Shown in pieces: positions 24,986 to 34,051 of a DNA stretch of 64,000 nucleotides (position 1 is its first letter; each line of letters begins with the position of its first letter). Source of the DNA: Lysinibacillus pinottii (GTDB lineage: Bacteria; Bacillota; Bacilli; Bacillales_A; Planococcaceae); NCBI RefSeq assembly GCF_024753545.1, contig NZ_JANTOO010000020.1, forward strand, positions 62,001-126,000, read 5' to 3'. Made by a program: the position numbers and the translations under genes. The notes beneath the pieces are model-generated. The model saw nothing but the letters and a program-made list of their open reading frames with translations. It was not told the DNA's origin and ran no database searches.

Positions 24986-26305
24986 TTACTCACCCTTTTT
25001 TAAAGTTAGCGGGAGATCGTTTTGCACAATATCTTCATAACTTTCGCGGCGAATAGCTAATTGATGCTGTCCATTCTCTACAAATACAACAGCAGGTCTA
25101 GGAACACGGTTATAGTTACTTGCCATAGAATAACCATATGCACCTGTACAGAAAATGGCTAAAACATCACCTGAAGCTGCGTCTTGTAGTTTAGCATCAA
25201 TAATTAATTTATCGCCAGATTCACATAATTTACCAGCAACAGTATAAATTTCATTTTTCGGTTCATTCGCTTTACTTGCAATGATTGCCTCATACTTAGC
25301 GTCATATAATGCTGGGCGGATGTTATCACTCATCCCACCATCAACTGCAATATATTTTCGCACATCTGGTACTGTTTTTTGTGATCCGATTGTATAAAGA
25401 GATGTTCCTGCATCACCGACAAGTGATCGACCTGGTTCAATCCAAATTTCTGGCATTTTTAGTCCAAGTACAGTTGCTTTGTTTTTCACTACTGTAATCA
25501 TGTCCTCTACATATACTTGCGGTTCAAGCGGTGCATCTTCTTCAGTATAACGAATACCAAAGCCCCCACCTAAGTTTAACACAGTACATGTAAATCCGTG
25601 AGCCTTGTTCCAATCAGAAATTTTGTCAATCAATTTTTCTCCTGCTAACCCAAAGCCAGCAGTGTCAAAAATTTGTGAGCCGATGTGACAATGTAAGCCT
25701 AATAGCTCTAAGAATTCATGGTTAAATGTTTGTTGGAATGCCTCATCCGCTTGACCATTGTTTAAGTCAAAACCAAATTTTGAATCAGCTTGACCTGTCG
25801 TAATGAAATCATGCGTATGTGCTTCAACCCCTGGTGTAACACGTAGTAATATACGCATTTTTTGTTGGCGACGTTCAGATATTTCTTTCAAAAGCTGAAT
25901 CTCATAGAAATTATCTACAACAATACAACCGATTTTGGAGTCAAAAGCTAGCTCTAATTCTGCAATGCTTTTATTATTGCCATGGAAATGAATGCGCTCA
26001 GCTGGAAAACCTGCTTTTATAGCTGTAAATAATTCTCCACCTGATACAACATCCAAAGATAGGTTTTCTTCTGCTGCTAATTGATACACAGCTACACATG
26101 CAAATGCCTTTGAAGCATAAGCTACTTCTGCTTTTACGCCTAGTTTTTTAAACGTATCGATAAAGCTGCGAGCACGCTTCCGAATAAGTGCAGTATCATA
26201 CACAAAAAGTGGTGTACCGTACTCTTTGGCAAGCTCTAGTGTGTCTACCTGTCCAATTGTTAAATGACCATTCTCAGAAATCGCTTGTGTTCCATATAAA
26301 TGCAT
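24986..26305 (-). CDS. lysA: Diaminopimelate decarboxylase
   Basis: The 439-residue PLP enzyme of fold type III converts meso-diaminopimelate to lysine. The PLP lysine lies in EVAYASKAFACVAV (near residue 61), HFHGNNKS near 95, HCHIGSQ near 200, the glycine-rich phosphate loop LNLGGGFGIRY near 235 and CESGD near 355. The ATG at 26305 is eight bases from GGGAG; two earlier starts are badly spaced. Gene order spoVAF-lysA matches B. subtilis. No lysine riboswitch is visible upstream. Confidence 0.96.
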   Translation of the reverse strand: MHLYGTQAISENGHLTIGQVDTLELAKEYGTPLFVYDTALIRKRARSFIDTFKKLGVKAEVAYASKAFACVAVYQLAAEENLSLDVVSGGELFTAIKAGFPAERIHFHGNNKSIAELELAFDSKIGCIVVDNFYEIQLLKEISERRQQKMRILLRVTPGVEAHTHDFITTGQADSKFGFDLNNGQADEAFQQTFNHEFLELLGLHCHIGSQIFDTAGFGLAGEKLIDKISDWNKAHGFTCTVLNLGGGFGIRYTEEDAPLEPQVYVEDMITVVKNKATVLGLKMPEIWIEPGRSLVGDAGTSLYTIGSQKTVPDVRKYIAVDGGMSDNIRPALYDAKYEAIIASKANEPKNEIYTVAGKLCESGDKLIIDAKLQDAASGDVLAIFCTGAYGYSMASNYNRVPRPAVVFVENGQHQLAIRRESYEDIVQNDLPLTLKKGE

Positions 26306-26528
26306 GTGCATCTCTCCCTTTTCACTTCGTTCCATTCTGTCACTTTTACAGAAATATGGTAGGATCTACCCTATGGTAATAAAGTAGTCCCACCAAAAAT
26401 TAATTTCATCCAGCTTCAAGTGGCCTATGTATAAAACCTCCCTTTTGCTGAATGAAAATAATTTTTGCAAAAATCACAAAATACTATATGTGAACTTTAT
26501 CACATGAAAAAATCGAGTGCAACGGCTC

Positions 26529-27977
26529 CTATGATCTTTTTCGCTGTTTGGAAGCAACTACATAAGGTCTTAATGCATCTGCCGTCATTGGGAAACGAAT
26601 AAGAACACGTAGCATCGCCATTGGGAAGAATGGGACAAGCGGCCAAAAATATGGTGCCTGCATTGGTCGTAATGAACATAAATACGTAAACACTAAGAAT
26701 ATGCCAATGAATAAACCATTAACGCCCCAAATACCTACCATAATCAATAAGAACAGCCTAAATATTTTTATGGAGATACTTAGCTCATAGGACGGGATAA
26801 TAAAAATGAGAATAGCTGCAACCGCTGTATAGAGTACAACCTCTGCTGAGAATAGTCCCACATCGATCGCGATTTGACCAATAATTACCCCCGCAACCAA
26901 GCCCATCGCAGTAGACAGCGGTGTTGGGGTATGAATGGCGGCCATCCTCAAAAATTCAATACCAATATCTGCAATAAGTATTTGCAGTAATAAGGGTACA
27001 TGCGATTTCTCCTGGGTCCCTAAAAAAGAAAGAGCCTCTGGCAGCAATGATTCATTTGTTGCAAATACATACCACAAAGGTAATAAAAGTAAACCCATAA
27101 TAGCGCCGAAATACCGCATAAAACGTACAAATGTTCCAACTAATGGCGCCTGTCTATATTCCTCCGCATGCTGCAGTAAATGGAAAATTGTAATTGGCAC
27201 AAGAATAACAGATGGTGAAGTATCTACCATTATGGCGATATGCCCTTCCAGTAAATGCGCCGCAGCAATATCTGGCCTTTCCGTGTAACGAACAAACGGA
27301 ACTGGATGGAATTTTTGCTTAAACAGCCATTCTTCTAATGATTTATCAGCCATTGTTAAACCATCGTGGTTAATCTGGTCAAGGCGCTGTCGTAATTTTT
27401 CGAGCATATCTTCATTGGCAATATCCTTCATATACGCTATTGCGACGTCGGTTTGGCCGATTTTGGATATTTTATGTAGCTCGAAACGTAAATTACTATT
27501 GCGAATACGCCTACGAATTAAAGCCGTATTTTGAGATATTCCTTCTGTAAAACCATCCCTTGAGCCACGTATTACCTTTTCATTGTCGGGCTCCTCAGGG
27601 GAACGTCCTGGATAGTTTCTGAGCTCGGCAATGTAGCAATAGCCACTTTTAGTAATAAAGGTCACTTGCCCGCTTAAAATGGCTAATAAATAAGCTTTAC
27701 GCTCGGTTTCCTCTGAACGTCCGTGAAAGTTAAAATAGGACTCAAAATACTCCTTCTCATCCTCCACATCGATGTCATAGTCCTCATCAGGGAGCATGTT
27801 TGAAAGTAATTGTGTTAGGGCTTCGCCATCCACAAGGCCACTAATATAGGCGCAAAGAACCGGCAAATCTTTGACAAATAAATGCTTAATCCCAACGTCA
27901 AATGATTCGCCGTCACCAAATTGCTCCTTAAGAAAATCTTCGGCTTCTTCTAAGCTGCTAAATAATTTATTTGTCAT
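26529..27977 (-). CDS. spoVAF: Stage V sporulation protein AF (GerA-type)
   Basis: The 482-residue protein belongs to the GerA A-subunit family. It has a soluble N-terminal part of about 290 residues with the VDTSPSVILVPITIFHLLQ transition, then about five spans in the C-terminal half (AIMGLLLLPLWYV, HTPTPLSTAMGLVAGVIIGQ). SpoVAF is made in the forespore and modulates germination. It follows sigF after 15 bp with no terminator, so it is probably in the spoIIA operon. spoVAA-AE, which precede it in B. subtilis, are absent here. Confidence 0.93.
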   Translation of the reverse strand: MTNKLFSSLEEAEDFLKEQFGDGESFDVGIKHLFVKDLPVLCAYISGLVDGEALTQLLSNMLPDEDYDIDVEDEKEYFESYFNFHGRSEETERKAYLLAILSGQVTFITKSGYCYIAELRNYPGRSPEEPDNEKVIRGSRDGFTEGISQNTALIRRRIRNSNLRFELHKISKIGQTDVAIAYMKDIANEDMLEKLRQRLDQINHDGLTMADKSLEEWLFKQKFHPVPFVRYTERPDIAAAHLLEGHIAIMVDTSPSVILVPITIFHLLQHAEEYRQAPLVGTFVRFMRYFGAIMGLLLLPLWYVFATNESLLPEALSFLGTQEKSHVPLLLQILIADIGIEFLRMAAIHTPTPLSTAMGLVAGVIIGQIAIDVGLFSAEVVLYTAVAAILIFIIPSYELSISIKIFRLFLLIMVGIWGVNGLFIGIFLVFTYLCSLRPMQAPYFWPLVPFFPMAMLRVLIRFPMTADALRPYVVASKQRKRS

Positions 27978-27992
27978 GCTGTCACCATTTTC

Positions 27993-28784
27993 TTAGATGT
28001 CTTTTTTTATTACTTCTTGCTCCACAGTTGCACTTGTAGCCATCCAGCTTTTTAATTGAGCTAGAATTTTTTTCTCCAAACGGGATACTTGCACCTGTGA
28101 TATGCCTAGCCTATTTGCAATTTCAGTTTGCGTGCAATCTGAAAAATACCGTAAATAAATGATAGACTGTTCTCTCGGTTCAAGCCTTGTAAGCACTTCT
28201 TTAAGGGGGATATAATCAAATGGTTGCTCGGATTTTTCATCCTTCATTTGATCCATCAATGTGATGGAATCTCCTTCACTTTCATACAATTGCTCATGTA
28301 GAGAGGCTGGATCTCTCAATGCATCTGATGCTGTCACAATTTCCTCGGTTGTCACACCAAGTACTTGAGCCAGCTCCTGAATCGTTGGCGGATGTTCATT
28401 CCTTTTAATAAATTCGTCTGTAGCATGTCGGATTTTAAAGTTCAGCTCCCTAATAGAGCGACTCACCTTCACCATGCCATCATCCCTTAAAAAGCGTTGA
28501 ATCTCACCAATAATCATAGGTACTGCATAGGTTGAAAATTTAACATCATACGATAAATCGAACTTATCTACTGATTTCATGAGTCCTATGCAGCCTATCT
28601 GGAATAAATCCTCGAGCTCAACACCTCTCGTTGTAAAACGTTGAACAATGGACCATACAAGCCTCGTATTGCCTTCTACCATTCGTTTACGAGCCTCATG
28701 ATCGCCCTGCTGTGCGCGTGCTATTAAATCACGCATTTCCTCCTGAGACAAAAGCTTTTCGGACGACTGTTCTAACGGCTTCAC
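27993..28784 (-). CDS. sigF: Forespore RNA polymerase sigma-F factor
   Basis: The 263-residue sigma-70 factor has region 2 (NTRLVWSIVQRF ... EDLFQIGCIGLMKSVDKFD ... FSTYAVPMIIGEIQRFLRD), region 3 (PTIQELAQVLGVTTEEI) and region 4 (LEPREQSIIYLRYF ... TQTEIANRLGISQVQVSRLEKK). It directs the first forespore-specific transcription and is held by SpoIIAB until SpoIIAA is dephosphorylated. The start is GTG preceded by GAGGGT. It is the third gene of spoIIAA-spoIIAB-sigF. Confidence 0.97.
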   Translation of the reverse strand: MKPLEQSSEKLLSQEEMRDLIARAQQGDHEARKRMVEGNTRLVWSIVQRFTTRGVELEDLFQIGCIGLMKSVDKFDLSYDVKFSTYAVPMIIGEIQRFLRDDGMVKVSRSIRELNFKIRHATDEFIKRNEHPPTIQELAQVLGVTTEEIVTASDALRDPASLHEQLYESEGDSITLMDQMKDEKSEQPFDYIPLKEVLTRLEPREQSIIYLRYFSDCTQTEIANRLGISQVQVSRLEKKILAQLKSWMATSATVEQEVIKKDI

Positions 28785-28794
28785 GATGATACCC

Positions 28795-29235
28795 TCACAT
28801 TACCGCTGTCCGAACTGTGTAAAATTTCTTCGTAAATGTTACAGTTGTTCCTTCTCGCCACTTGGACATGACTGTTAGCTGATCAGAAAAACTGTCCATA
28901 ATCGTAAAGCCCATACCTGAGCGCTCCATTACACTTTTTGTTGTAAATAACGGCTCCATTGCTTGACTCACATCTTCAATTCCTATCCCTTTATCCATTA
29001 CAGACACCGTTACAACGTCATCTTCACGTTTAGCATGAACAGTGACAACACCCTTGCCATCCTCTTCATAGCCATGAATAATGGCATTGGAAACTGCTTC
29101 TGAGACAACTGTTTTAAATTCAGACAGCTCATCAATAGTTGGGTCTAATTGAGCAATAAAGCCTGTGACCGCAACACGGGCTAAGGCTTCATTTTCACTA
29201 AGTGCTAAAAAAGTTAATGTCATTTCGTTATCCAT
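28795..29235 (-). CDS. spoIIAB: Anti-sigma-F factor SpoIIAB
   Basis: The 146-residue GHKL kinase has the N box VVSEAVSNAIIHGYE (about 45-59), G1 MDKGIGIEDV and the G2 box RSGMGFTIM. It binds sigma-F and also phosphorylates SpoIIAA on serine. It overlaps spoIIAA by eight bases and is followed by sigF after ten, giving the stoichiometric coupling expected of this switch. Confidence 0.97.
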   Translation of the reverse strand: MDNEMTLTFLALSENEALARVAVTGFIAQLDPTIDELSEFKTVVSEAVSNAIIHGYEEDGKGVVTVHAKREDDVVTVSVMDKGIGIEDVSQAMEPLFTTKSVMERSGMGFTIMDSFSDQLTVMSKWREGTTVTFTKKFYTVRTAVM

Positions 29236-29581
29236 TTACAATCCCCCTTACGCGATCAATCGCTTGTTCCTCTGTTGCATCCATCATCCAAGGCCCTAAA
29301 CCTGAAAATTGAAAAACTTTTCGCATGGTTGGCGATGGATTCAATAAAATAGTTCGCCCAGCAACTGCCTCTAACTCACGCATACGACCAAGCACTAAAC
29401 CTACTCCCGAACTATCCATAAAAGATAGCCCTTCTAAGTTCCAAATGATGGTCGTCACAGTGCCTTGGAAAATTGCTGCAGAAATTTTCGCTCGAATTTG
29501 CTCTACTGCATGATGATCGAGCTCCCCAAATAAACGTATAACGACTGTCTCTCTTGTGACCATTTCTAATTGAAAATGCAT
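29228..29581 (-). CDS. spoIIAA: Anti-anti-sigma factor SpoIIAA
   Basis: The 117-residue STAS-domain protein has the phosphorylatable serine in SFMDSSGVGLVLGR (near residue 58). Unphosphorylated SpoIIAA releases sigma-F from SpoIIAB. The ATG at 29581 gives exactly the B. subtilis length and sits eight bases after GGAGG, better than the ATG two codons before. No dacF precedes it, unlike B. subtilis; the next gene upstream is pdp on the same strand beyond a terminator. Confidence 0.96.
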   Translation of the reverse strand: MHFQLEMVTRETVVIRLFGELDHHAVEQIRAKISAAIFQGTVTTIIWNLEGLSFMDSSGVGLVLGRMRELEAVAGRTILLNPSPTMRKVFQFSGLGPWMMDATEEQAIDRVRGIVNG

Positions 29582-29599
29582 GAACATCGCCTCCTCCTC

Positions 29600-29635
29600 G
29601 TGCAATTCCACATTTAATACGCTGAATCCTTGCGG
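29600..29635 (-). promoter_or_regulatory. spoIIAA: Weak candidate sigma-H promoter of spoIIAA
   Basis: On the minus strand CAAGGATTC and GTGGAATTG are 12 bp apart, resembling the sigma-H consensus (RNAGGAWWW, RNNGAATWW). The implied start point would leave only about 15 bases of leader, which is short. TGTCGA and TGTCAA-like half Spo0A boxes lie 40-80 bp further upstream. Confidence 0.3.
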
Positions 29636-29807
29636 TTGACAGAACTAGTGCAAAGTCTTCTGAAATAGTGTCAAATCGACATACTTATAGCTTTTTAGGT
29701 TTACGTGCAGTATGGGATAAGTGAACGTGTTTTAAACAAGCGGCAGTTATCTCAATATGAAATTTATACGAAATGTAAACATTTCATAGGTTTAATGGTG
29801 GAACAAC

Positions 29808-29848
29808 AAAAAAACGAGAACCCTCGTCTGTGAGAGCTCTCGCAAAAG
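29808..29848 (-). terminator. Terminator of pdp
   Basis: On the minus strand GCGAGAGCTCTC pairs imperfectly with GAGGGTTCTCGT and is followed by seven T. Confidence 0.75.
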
Positions 29849-29853
29849 AAATT

Positions 29854-31104
29854 TTATACAATTGTATAAGCTTGCTGTATTTTAAGAATTGTATCTTGAT
29901 TGATTTGGTTATTGGCATATAAATAAGCAATAATATCCCCATTTTTTACACGATCGCCTTTTTTAGCTACCAGTTGAATGCCTGCATCGTAATCAAGCGT
30001 GGATTCCTTTGTTAAACGTCCAGCACCTAGACTAACACTAGCTTCACCAACTAAAAGGGCATTAATCGTTTCCACAGTACCTTCCGTCACTGCCGCAACT
30101 GAAACTTTATGGGCCGTTTCATTTTGTACAATATCTGATACGTCCCCACCTTGTGCAACAATAAACTCCTCAAATTTCGCAGCCGCAGAACCATCTGCTA
30201 GTACGCGCTTAACTGCGGCAGTTGCTTCTGCTTCATCAACACCTGCGGCAACTTGATACATTAAAGAAGCAATGACTACACATTCATCTAGTAAATCCTC
30301 ATGTGTTTCTTCCATACGACCACTTAATAATGCATAGGCTTCTAATACCTCAAGCTTATTACCAATCATTTTACCAAGAGGATTATCCATATCACTAATA
30401 TGGGCAACGACTCTGCGTCCAAGTTTTTCCCCAATCGCTGTCATTGTATCAGCTAATCGCTGTGCTTCTTCTTGCGTTTTCATAAACGCACCTGAACCAC
30501 ATTTAACATCTAGCACAATACCATCTGCACCACTAGCGATTTTTTTGCTCATAATAGATGCAGCAATTAATGGGATCGAATCCACCGTGCCTGTCACATC
30601 TCTTAATGCATACAACTTTTTGTCGGCTGGTACAAGATTACCTGTTTGCCCAGCAACTGCAATTTTATGTCGATTGACATTATCAATGAATTCTTGTGAG
30701 GAAAGCTCTGTTTTGAAGCCTTGGATGGACTCTAACTTATCGATTGTACCACCTGTAATGCCTAGACCTTTACCACTAAACTTAGCTACCGGAATTCCTA
30801 GAGATGCAATTATAGGTGTGACTACAAGTGTGACTTTATCACCAACGCCACCTGTTGAGTGTTTATCAATTTTAAAACCCTCAATAGACGTTAAATCAAT
30901 GACATCCCCTGATTCAATCATTGCTTTTGTTAAATAAAACGTTTCATCATCAGACATTCCTAGAAGTCGAATCGCCATTAAGAGTGAGCTTGCTTGATAA
31001 TCAGGAATGGAACCTGCCGTATAGCCATCAACAAAATACTGAATGTCAGCTTGTGAGAGCTCTAATCCTTGTTTTTTCTTTTCAAACAATTGCACCATAT
31101 TCAT
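29854..31104 (-). CDS. pdp: Pyrimidine-nucleoside phosphorylase
   Basis: The 416-residue enzyme cleaves uridine and thymidine with phosphate. Landmarks are KIDKHSTGGVGDKVTLVV (near residue 80), the KFSGKGLGITGGTIDKLE segment (near 108, a family signature), SGSGAFMKT-type KCGSGAFMK (near 200) and the C-terminal barrel-sandwich domain. It is the distal gene of drm-pdp, so the sugar phosphates it releases feed phosphopentomutase. In B. subtilis this position holds pupG, a purine phosphorylase. Confidence 0.95.
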   Translation of the reverse strand: MNMVQLFEKKKQGLELSQADIQYFVDGYTAGSIPDYQASSLLMAIRLLGMSDDETFYLTKAMIESGDVIDLTSIEGFKIDKHSTGGVGDKVTLVVTPIIASLGIPVAKFSGKGLGITGGTIDKLESIQGFKTELSSQEFIDNVNRHKIAVAGQTGNLVPADKKLYALRDVTGTVDSIPLIAASIMSKKIASGADGIVLDVKCGSGAFMKTQEEAQRLADTMTAIGEKLGRRVVAHISDMDNPLGKMIGNKLEVLEAYALLSGRMEETHEDLLDECVVIASLMYQVAAGVDEAEATAAVKRVLADGSAAAKFEEFIVAQGGDVSDIVQNETAHKVSVAAVTEGTVETINALLVGEASVSLGAGRLTKESTLDYDAGIQLVAKKGDRVKNGDIIAYLYANNQINQDTILKIQQAYTIV

Positions 31105-31116
31105 TCGAAAAACCCC

Positions 31117-32298
31117 CTATTTCAATTCTTGTAAGAAACTTTTACCAAATGCTGGTGCTTCTACTTGGAAGTTCTCAGCCACTGTAGCTGCAATATCTGC
31201 AAAAGTTTCACGAAGCTCTAGTTCAGCACCACCATTAAAACGTGGAGAATAGACAATTAACGGTACATACTCGCGTGTATGATCTGTACCGTGGAAGGTT
31301 GGATCATTTCCGTGGTCTGCTGTAATAATTAATAAGTCATCCTCTGACATTGCACTCGTAACTTCTGTCAGTCGCGCGTCGAATTCTTCCAATGCCTGTC
31401 CGTAGCCTAGTGGATCACGACGGTGTCCAAAATTAGCATCAAAGTCTACTAAGTTTAGGAAGCTCATTCCATGGAAATCACGGCGGACAACTTCAGCAAA
31501 TTTGTCCATTCCATCCGTATTATTTTTAGTACGTACAGCATCTGTGACACCTTCACCATTGAAAATATCAGAGATTTTACCAATTGCAATTACATCTAAA
31601 CCCGCGTCCTTTAAGACATTCATCGTTGTACGACCAAATGGCTTCAGCGCATAGTCATGTCGATTTGAAGTACGGGAGAAGTCCCCTGGCGTACCTATAA
31701 ATGGACGTGCGATTACACGACCGACTAAATACTCGGGCTGTAATGTTAATTCACGCGCAATTTCACAGATTTTATATAATTCCTCTAATGGTATAATTTC
31801 CTCGTGTGCAGCAATTTGTAATACCGGATCAGCTGATGTATAGACAATAATTGCTCCAGTTTCCATATGCTCTTTACCGAAATCTTCTATAACCTGCGTA
31901 CCACTCGCTGGTTGATTGCAGAGTACTTTACGACCCGTACGTTTTTCTAGCTCAGCAATCAACTCTGCAGGAAATCCATCAGGATACACCTTAAAGGGCT
32001 TATCAATATTTAACCCCATAATTTCCCAATGCCCTGTCATCGTATCTTTCCCAACAGAAGCTTCTTGCATTTTCCCATAGTATGCTTTCGGCTCGTTTGT
32101 CGCTTGCATTCCTTGCAGCGGCTCAATATTTGCCAAACCCATTGACTCCATTACTGGCATTGTAAGCCCATTCATTTTTTCAGCGATGTGTCCTAATGTA
32201 TGTGCTCCTACATCGCCAAAATTTGCAGCATCTGGCGCTTCACCAATACCTACAGAGTCCATTACAACGACATGGATTTTGTTAAACGGTTTATTCAT
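31117..32298 (-). CDS. deoB: Phosphopentomutase
   Basis: The 393-residue alkaline-phosphatase-superfamily enzyme interconverts ribose/deoxyribose 1- and 5-phosphates. Metal-binding motifs are VVMDSVGIGEAPDA at the start, the Thr nucleophile segment GKDTMTGHWE (near residue 85), DFDANFGHRRD (near 285) and TADHGNDPT (near 325). GGAGG lies eight bases before the ATG at 32298; an ATG one codon earlier is also possible. It is followed by pdp after 12 bp and preceded by xerD. Confidence 0.96.
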   Translation of the reverse strand: MNKPFNKIHVVVMDSVGIGEAPDAANFGDVGAHTLGHIAEKMNGLTMPVMESMGLANIEPLQGMQATNEPKAYYGKMQEASVGKDTMTGHWEIMGLNIDKPFKVYPDGFPAELIAELEKRTGRKVLCNQPASGTQVIEDFGKEHMETGAIIVYTSADPVLQIAAHEEIIPLEELYKICEIARELTLQPEYLVGRVIARPFIGTPGDFSRTSNRHDYALKPFGRTTMNVLKDAGLDVIAIGKISDIFNGEGVTDAVRTKNNTDGMDKFAEVVRRDFHGMSFLNLVDFDANFGHRRDPLGYGQALEEFDARLTEVTSAMSEDDLLIITADHGNDPTFHGTDHTREYVPLIVYSPRFNGGAELELRETFADIAATVAENFQVEAPAFGKSFLQELK

Positions 32299-32390
32299 CA
32301 TTATTGCCTCCAATCTCATGACTCTATTTTACCAAAAAAATGCGAAAAATAAAGGTCAGACATCCGACCGAAAAAAATTTTCTGAAATTT

Positions 32391-33293
32391 TTAAGCACGT
32401 GGATGAAATTGCTTATATACTTCCGATAATCTTGTTTTACTAATATGTGTATAAATTTGCGTTGTTGAAATATCTGCATGACCTAGCATCTCTTGTACAG
32501 CACGTAAATCAGCCCCATTTTCGACTAAATGAGTAGCAAAAGAGTGACGCAATGTATGTGGTGTTAACTCATGTTGGATGCCTGCCTTTAAAGCATGCTC
32601 CTTCATTAATTTCCAACAACCTTGTCTTGTTAAACGTTTCCCTCTTTGATTAATAAAAAACGCATCAGTTTTTGGATATTTTCCCTGTAATTGACCACGA
32701 GCATTATTTAAATAGGTACTTATGGCTGATAAAGCACTTTTGCCAAGTGGAATGATTCTTTCTTTTCCACCCTTCCCAAATACGCGAACAAATCCCATTG
32801 TTAAATGAAGGTCTGCTAAATCTAAGGCTATAAGCTCACTGATTCGCATACCCGAACCATATAATAGTTCCAGCATCGCTAAATCACGGATACCTTGTGG
32901 CTTACTTCTATTCGGCGCAGTCAATAAGGCTTCGATTTCCTCTATAGATAAAATATTCGGTAATTTTTGCTCAATTGTTGGCATTTCTAAATGGACCGTT
33001 GGATCTGATTCAGCACGCTTTTCTCGTAGTAAAAATTGGTGAAAACTACGAATAGATGAAATATGGCGAGCAATCGTACGGCTTGTCTTCCCCTGTACGC
33101 GTAGTTGCTCTAAATGTCGTAGTATGGTCGTTCTTTCTATATGGTTAAAATTAGCCATACCCTCTGCATTTTGCAAAAAATTTACATAGCTTTCTAAATC
33201 TCGGCGATAGGATGCTAATGTATTAACAGATAATTGCCGTTCCACTTGGATAAAATGGATATAATCCTCTACTGCGTATTGAAATTCATTCAT
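32391..33293 (-). CDS. xerD: Site-specific tyrosine recombinase XerD
   Basis: The 300-residue recombinase has the N-terminal SAM-like core-binding domain (residues 1-85) and the catalytic domain. The catalytic residues are Arg in GSGMRISELIAL, Lys in GKGGKERIIPL, His-Leu-Arg in HTLRHSFATH, His in LGHADISTTQ and Tyr in IYTHIS. With XerC it resolves chromosome dimers at dif. Order fur-xerD-drm matches B. subtilis (ripX). There are two adjacent starts, GTG and ATG; the ATG is chosen. Confidence 0.95.
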   Translation of the reverse strand: MNEFQYAVEDYIHFIQVERQLSVNTLASYRRDLESYVNFLQNAEGMANFNHIERTTILRHLEQLRVQGKTSRTIARHISSIRSFHQFLLREKRAESDPTVHLEMPTIEQKLPNILSIEEIEALLTAPNRSKPQGIRDLAMLELLYGSGMRISELIALDLADLHLTMGFVRVFGKGGKERIIPLGKSALSAISTYLNNARGQLQGKYPKTDAFFINQRGKRLTRQGCWKLMKEHALKAGIQHELTPHTLRHSFATHLVENGADLRAVQEMLGHADISTTQIYTHISKTRLSEVYKQFHPRA

Positions 33294-33407
33294 CACAACG
33301 CCCCCTCACTGTCAATTATTTTCTATTTTAGCATGGCTATTAGAAATGTGCTAAAGCCCCCTCCATTCGACATAAACCAACGATAATAAGGATGATTATT
33401 TCATAAA

Positions 33408-33462
33408 AAAACAAAAAACTGCCCGATTTAATCTATACTAGAGATTAAAACAGACAGCTTTT
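33408..33462 (-). terminator. Terminator of fur
   Basis: On the minus strand CTGTCTGTTTTAATCT pairs with AGATTAAATCGGGCAG (mismatches at two places) and is followed by six T. Confidence 0.82.
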
Positions 33463-33464
33463 CG

Positions 33465-33929
33465 TTAATTTTCTTCATTCGATTCGTCGTTTTTATCATG
33501 ACAGCGCCAGCATATGCCGTGGAAAGTTAGTCGGTGATCCTTTATGATAAAGTTCCAACGCTTTTCAACAACGGCTTCCACATCTTCAAGTAAATCTTCT
33601 TGAATTTCATCAACAGCTCCACATTCAATGCAAACTAGATGATGGTGGAAATGGGCAGCTCCCTCTTGGCGTAGGTCATAGCGCGACACGCCATCGCCAA
33701 AGTTGATTTTGTCGACAATTTTGAGCTCAGTTAATAATTCTAACGTTCTATAAACAGTCGCTAGACCAATCTCTGGTGCTTTTTCTTTTACTAAAAGATA
33801 TACATCCTCAGCACTTAGGTGGTCTTCTTCGTGCTCAAGCAAGACAGCAACTGTTGCTTCTCGCTGCGGCGTCAGCTTGTAACTAGCACTATGCAACTGT
33901 TTTTTTATACGATCAATTCGGCTCTCCAT
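33465..33929 (-). CDS. fur: Ferric uptake regulator Fur
   Basis: The 154-residue protein has the winged helix (KLTPQREATVAVLLEHEEDHLSAEDV ... GLATVYRTLELL) and a dimerisation domain. The latter has the metal ligands HFHHHLVCIECGAVDEI and a C-terminal HGICWRCHDKND zinc pair (two CxxC). It represses iron uptake operons when Fe(II)-loaded. The siderophore operon at the right end of this window is a probable target. The start ATG follows a GGGGGG site. No Fur box was seen at its own promoter. Confidence 0.94.
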   Translation of the reverse strand: MESRIDRIKKQLHSASYKLTPQREATVAVLLEHEEDHLSAEDVYLLVKEKAPEIGLATVYRTLELLTELKIVDKINFGDGVSRYDLRQEGAAHFHHHLVCIECGAVDEIQEDLLEDVEAVVEKRWNFIIKDHRLTFHGICWRCHDKNDESNEEN

Positions 33930-34051
33930 GTGACGCCCCCCTAAACTCTTTCCATTATACCAAAGGAGTAAATCCTATTACAAGATAGTGAATAGATTTC
34001 TAACACGCTTTTACTTTTTTATCTGATCACAATCTCTGTCTATTAAATCCA

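Noticed and set aside
26306..26480. Possible lysine riboswitch before lysA
   Set aside because: I looked for L-box conserved blocks and found none; only AT-rich leader sequence is present.
29999..30937. Plus-strand ORFs opposite pdp
   Set aside because: Complementary shadows of a highly conserved enzyme gene.
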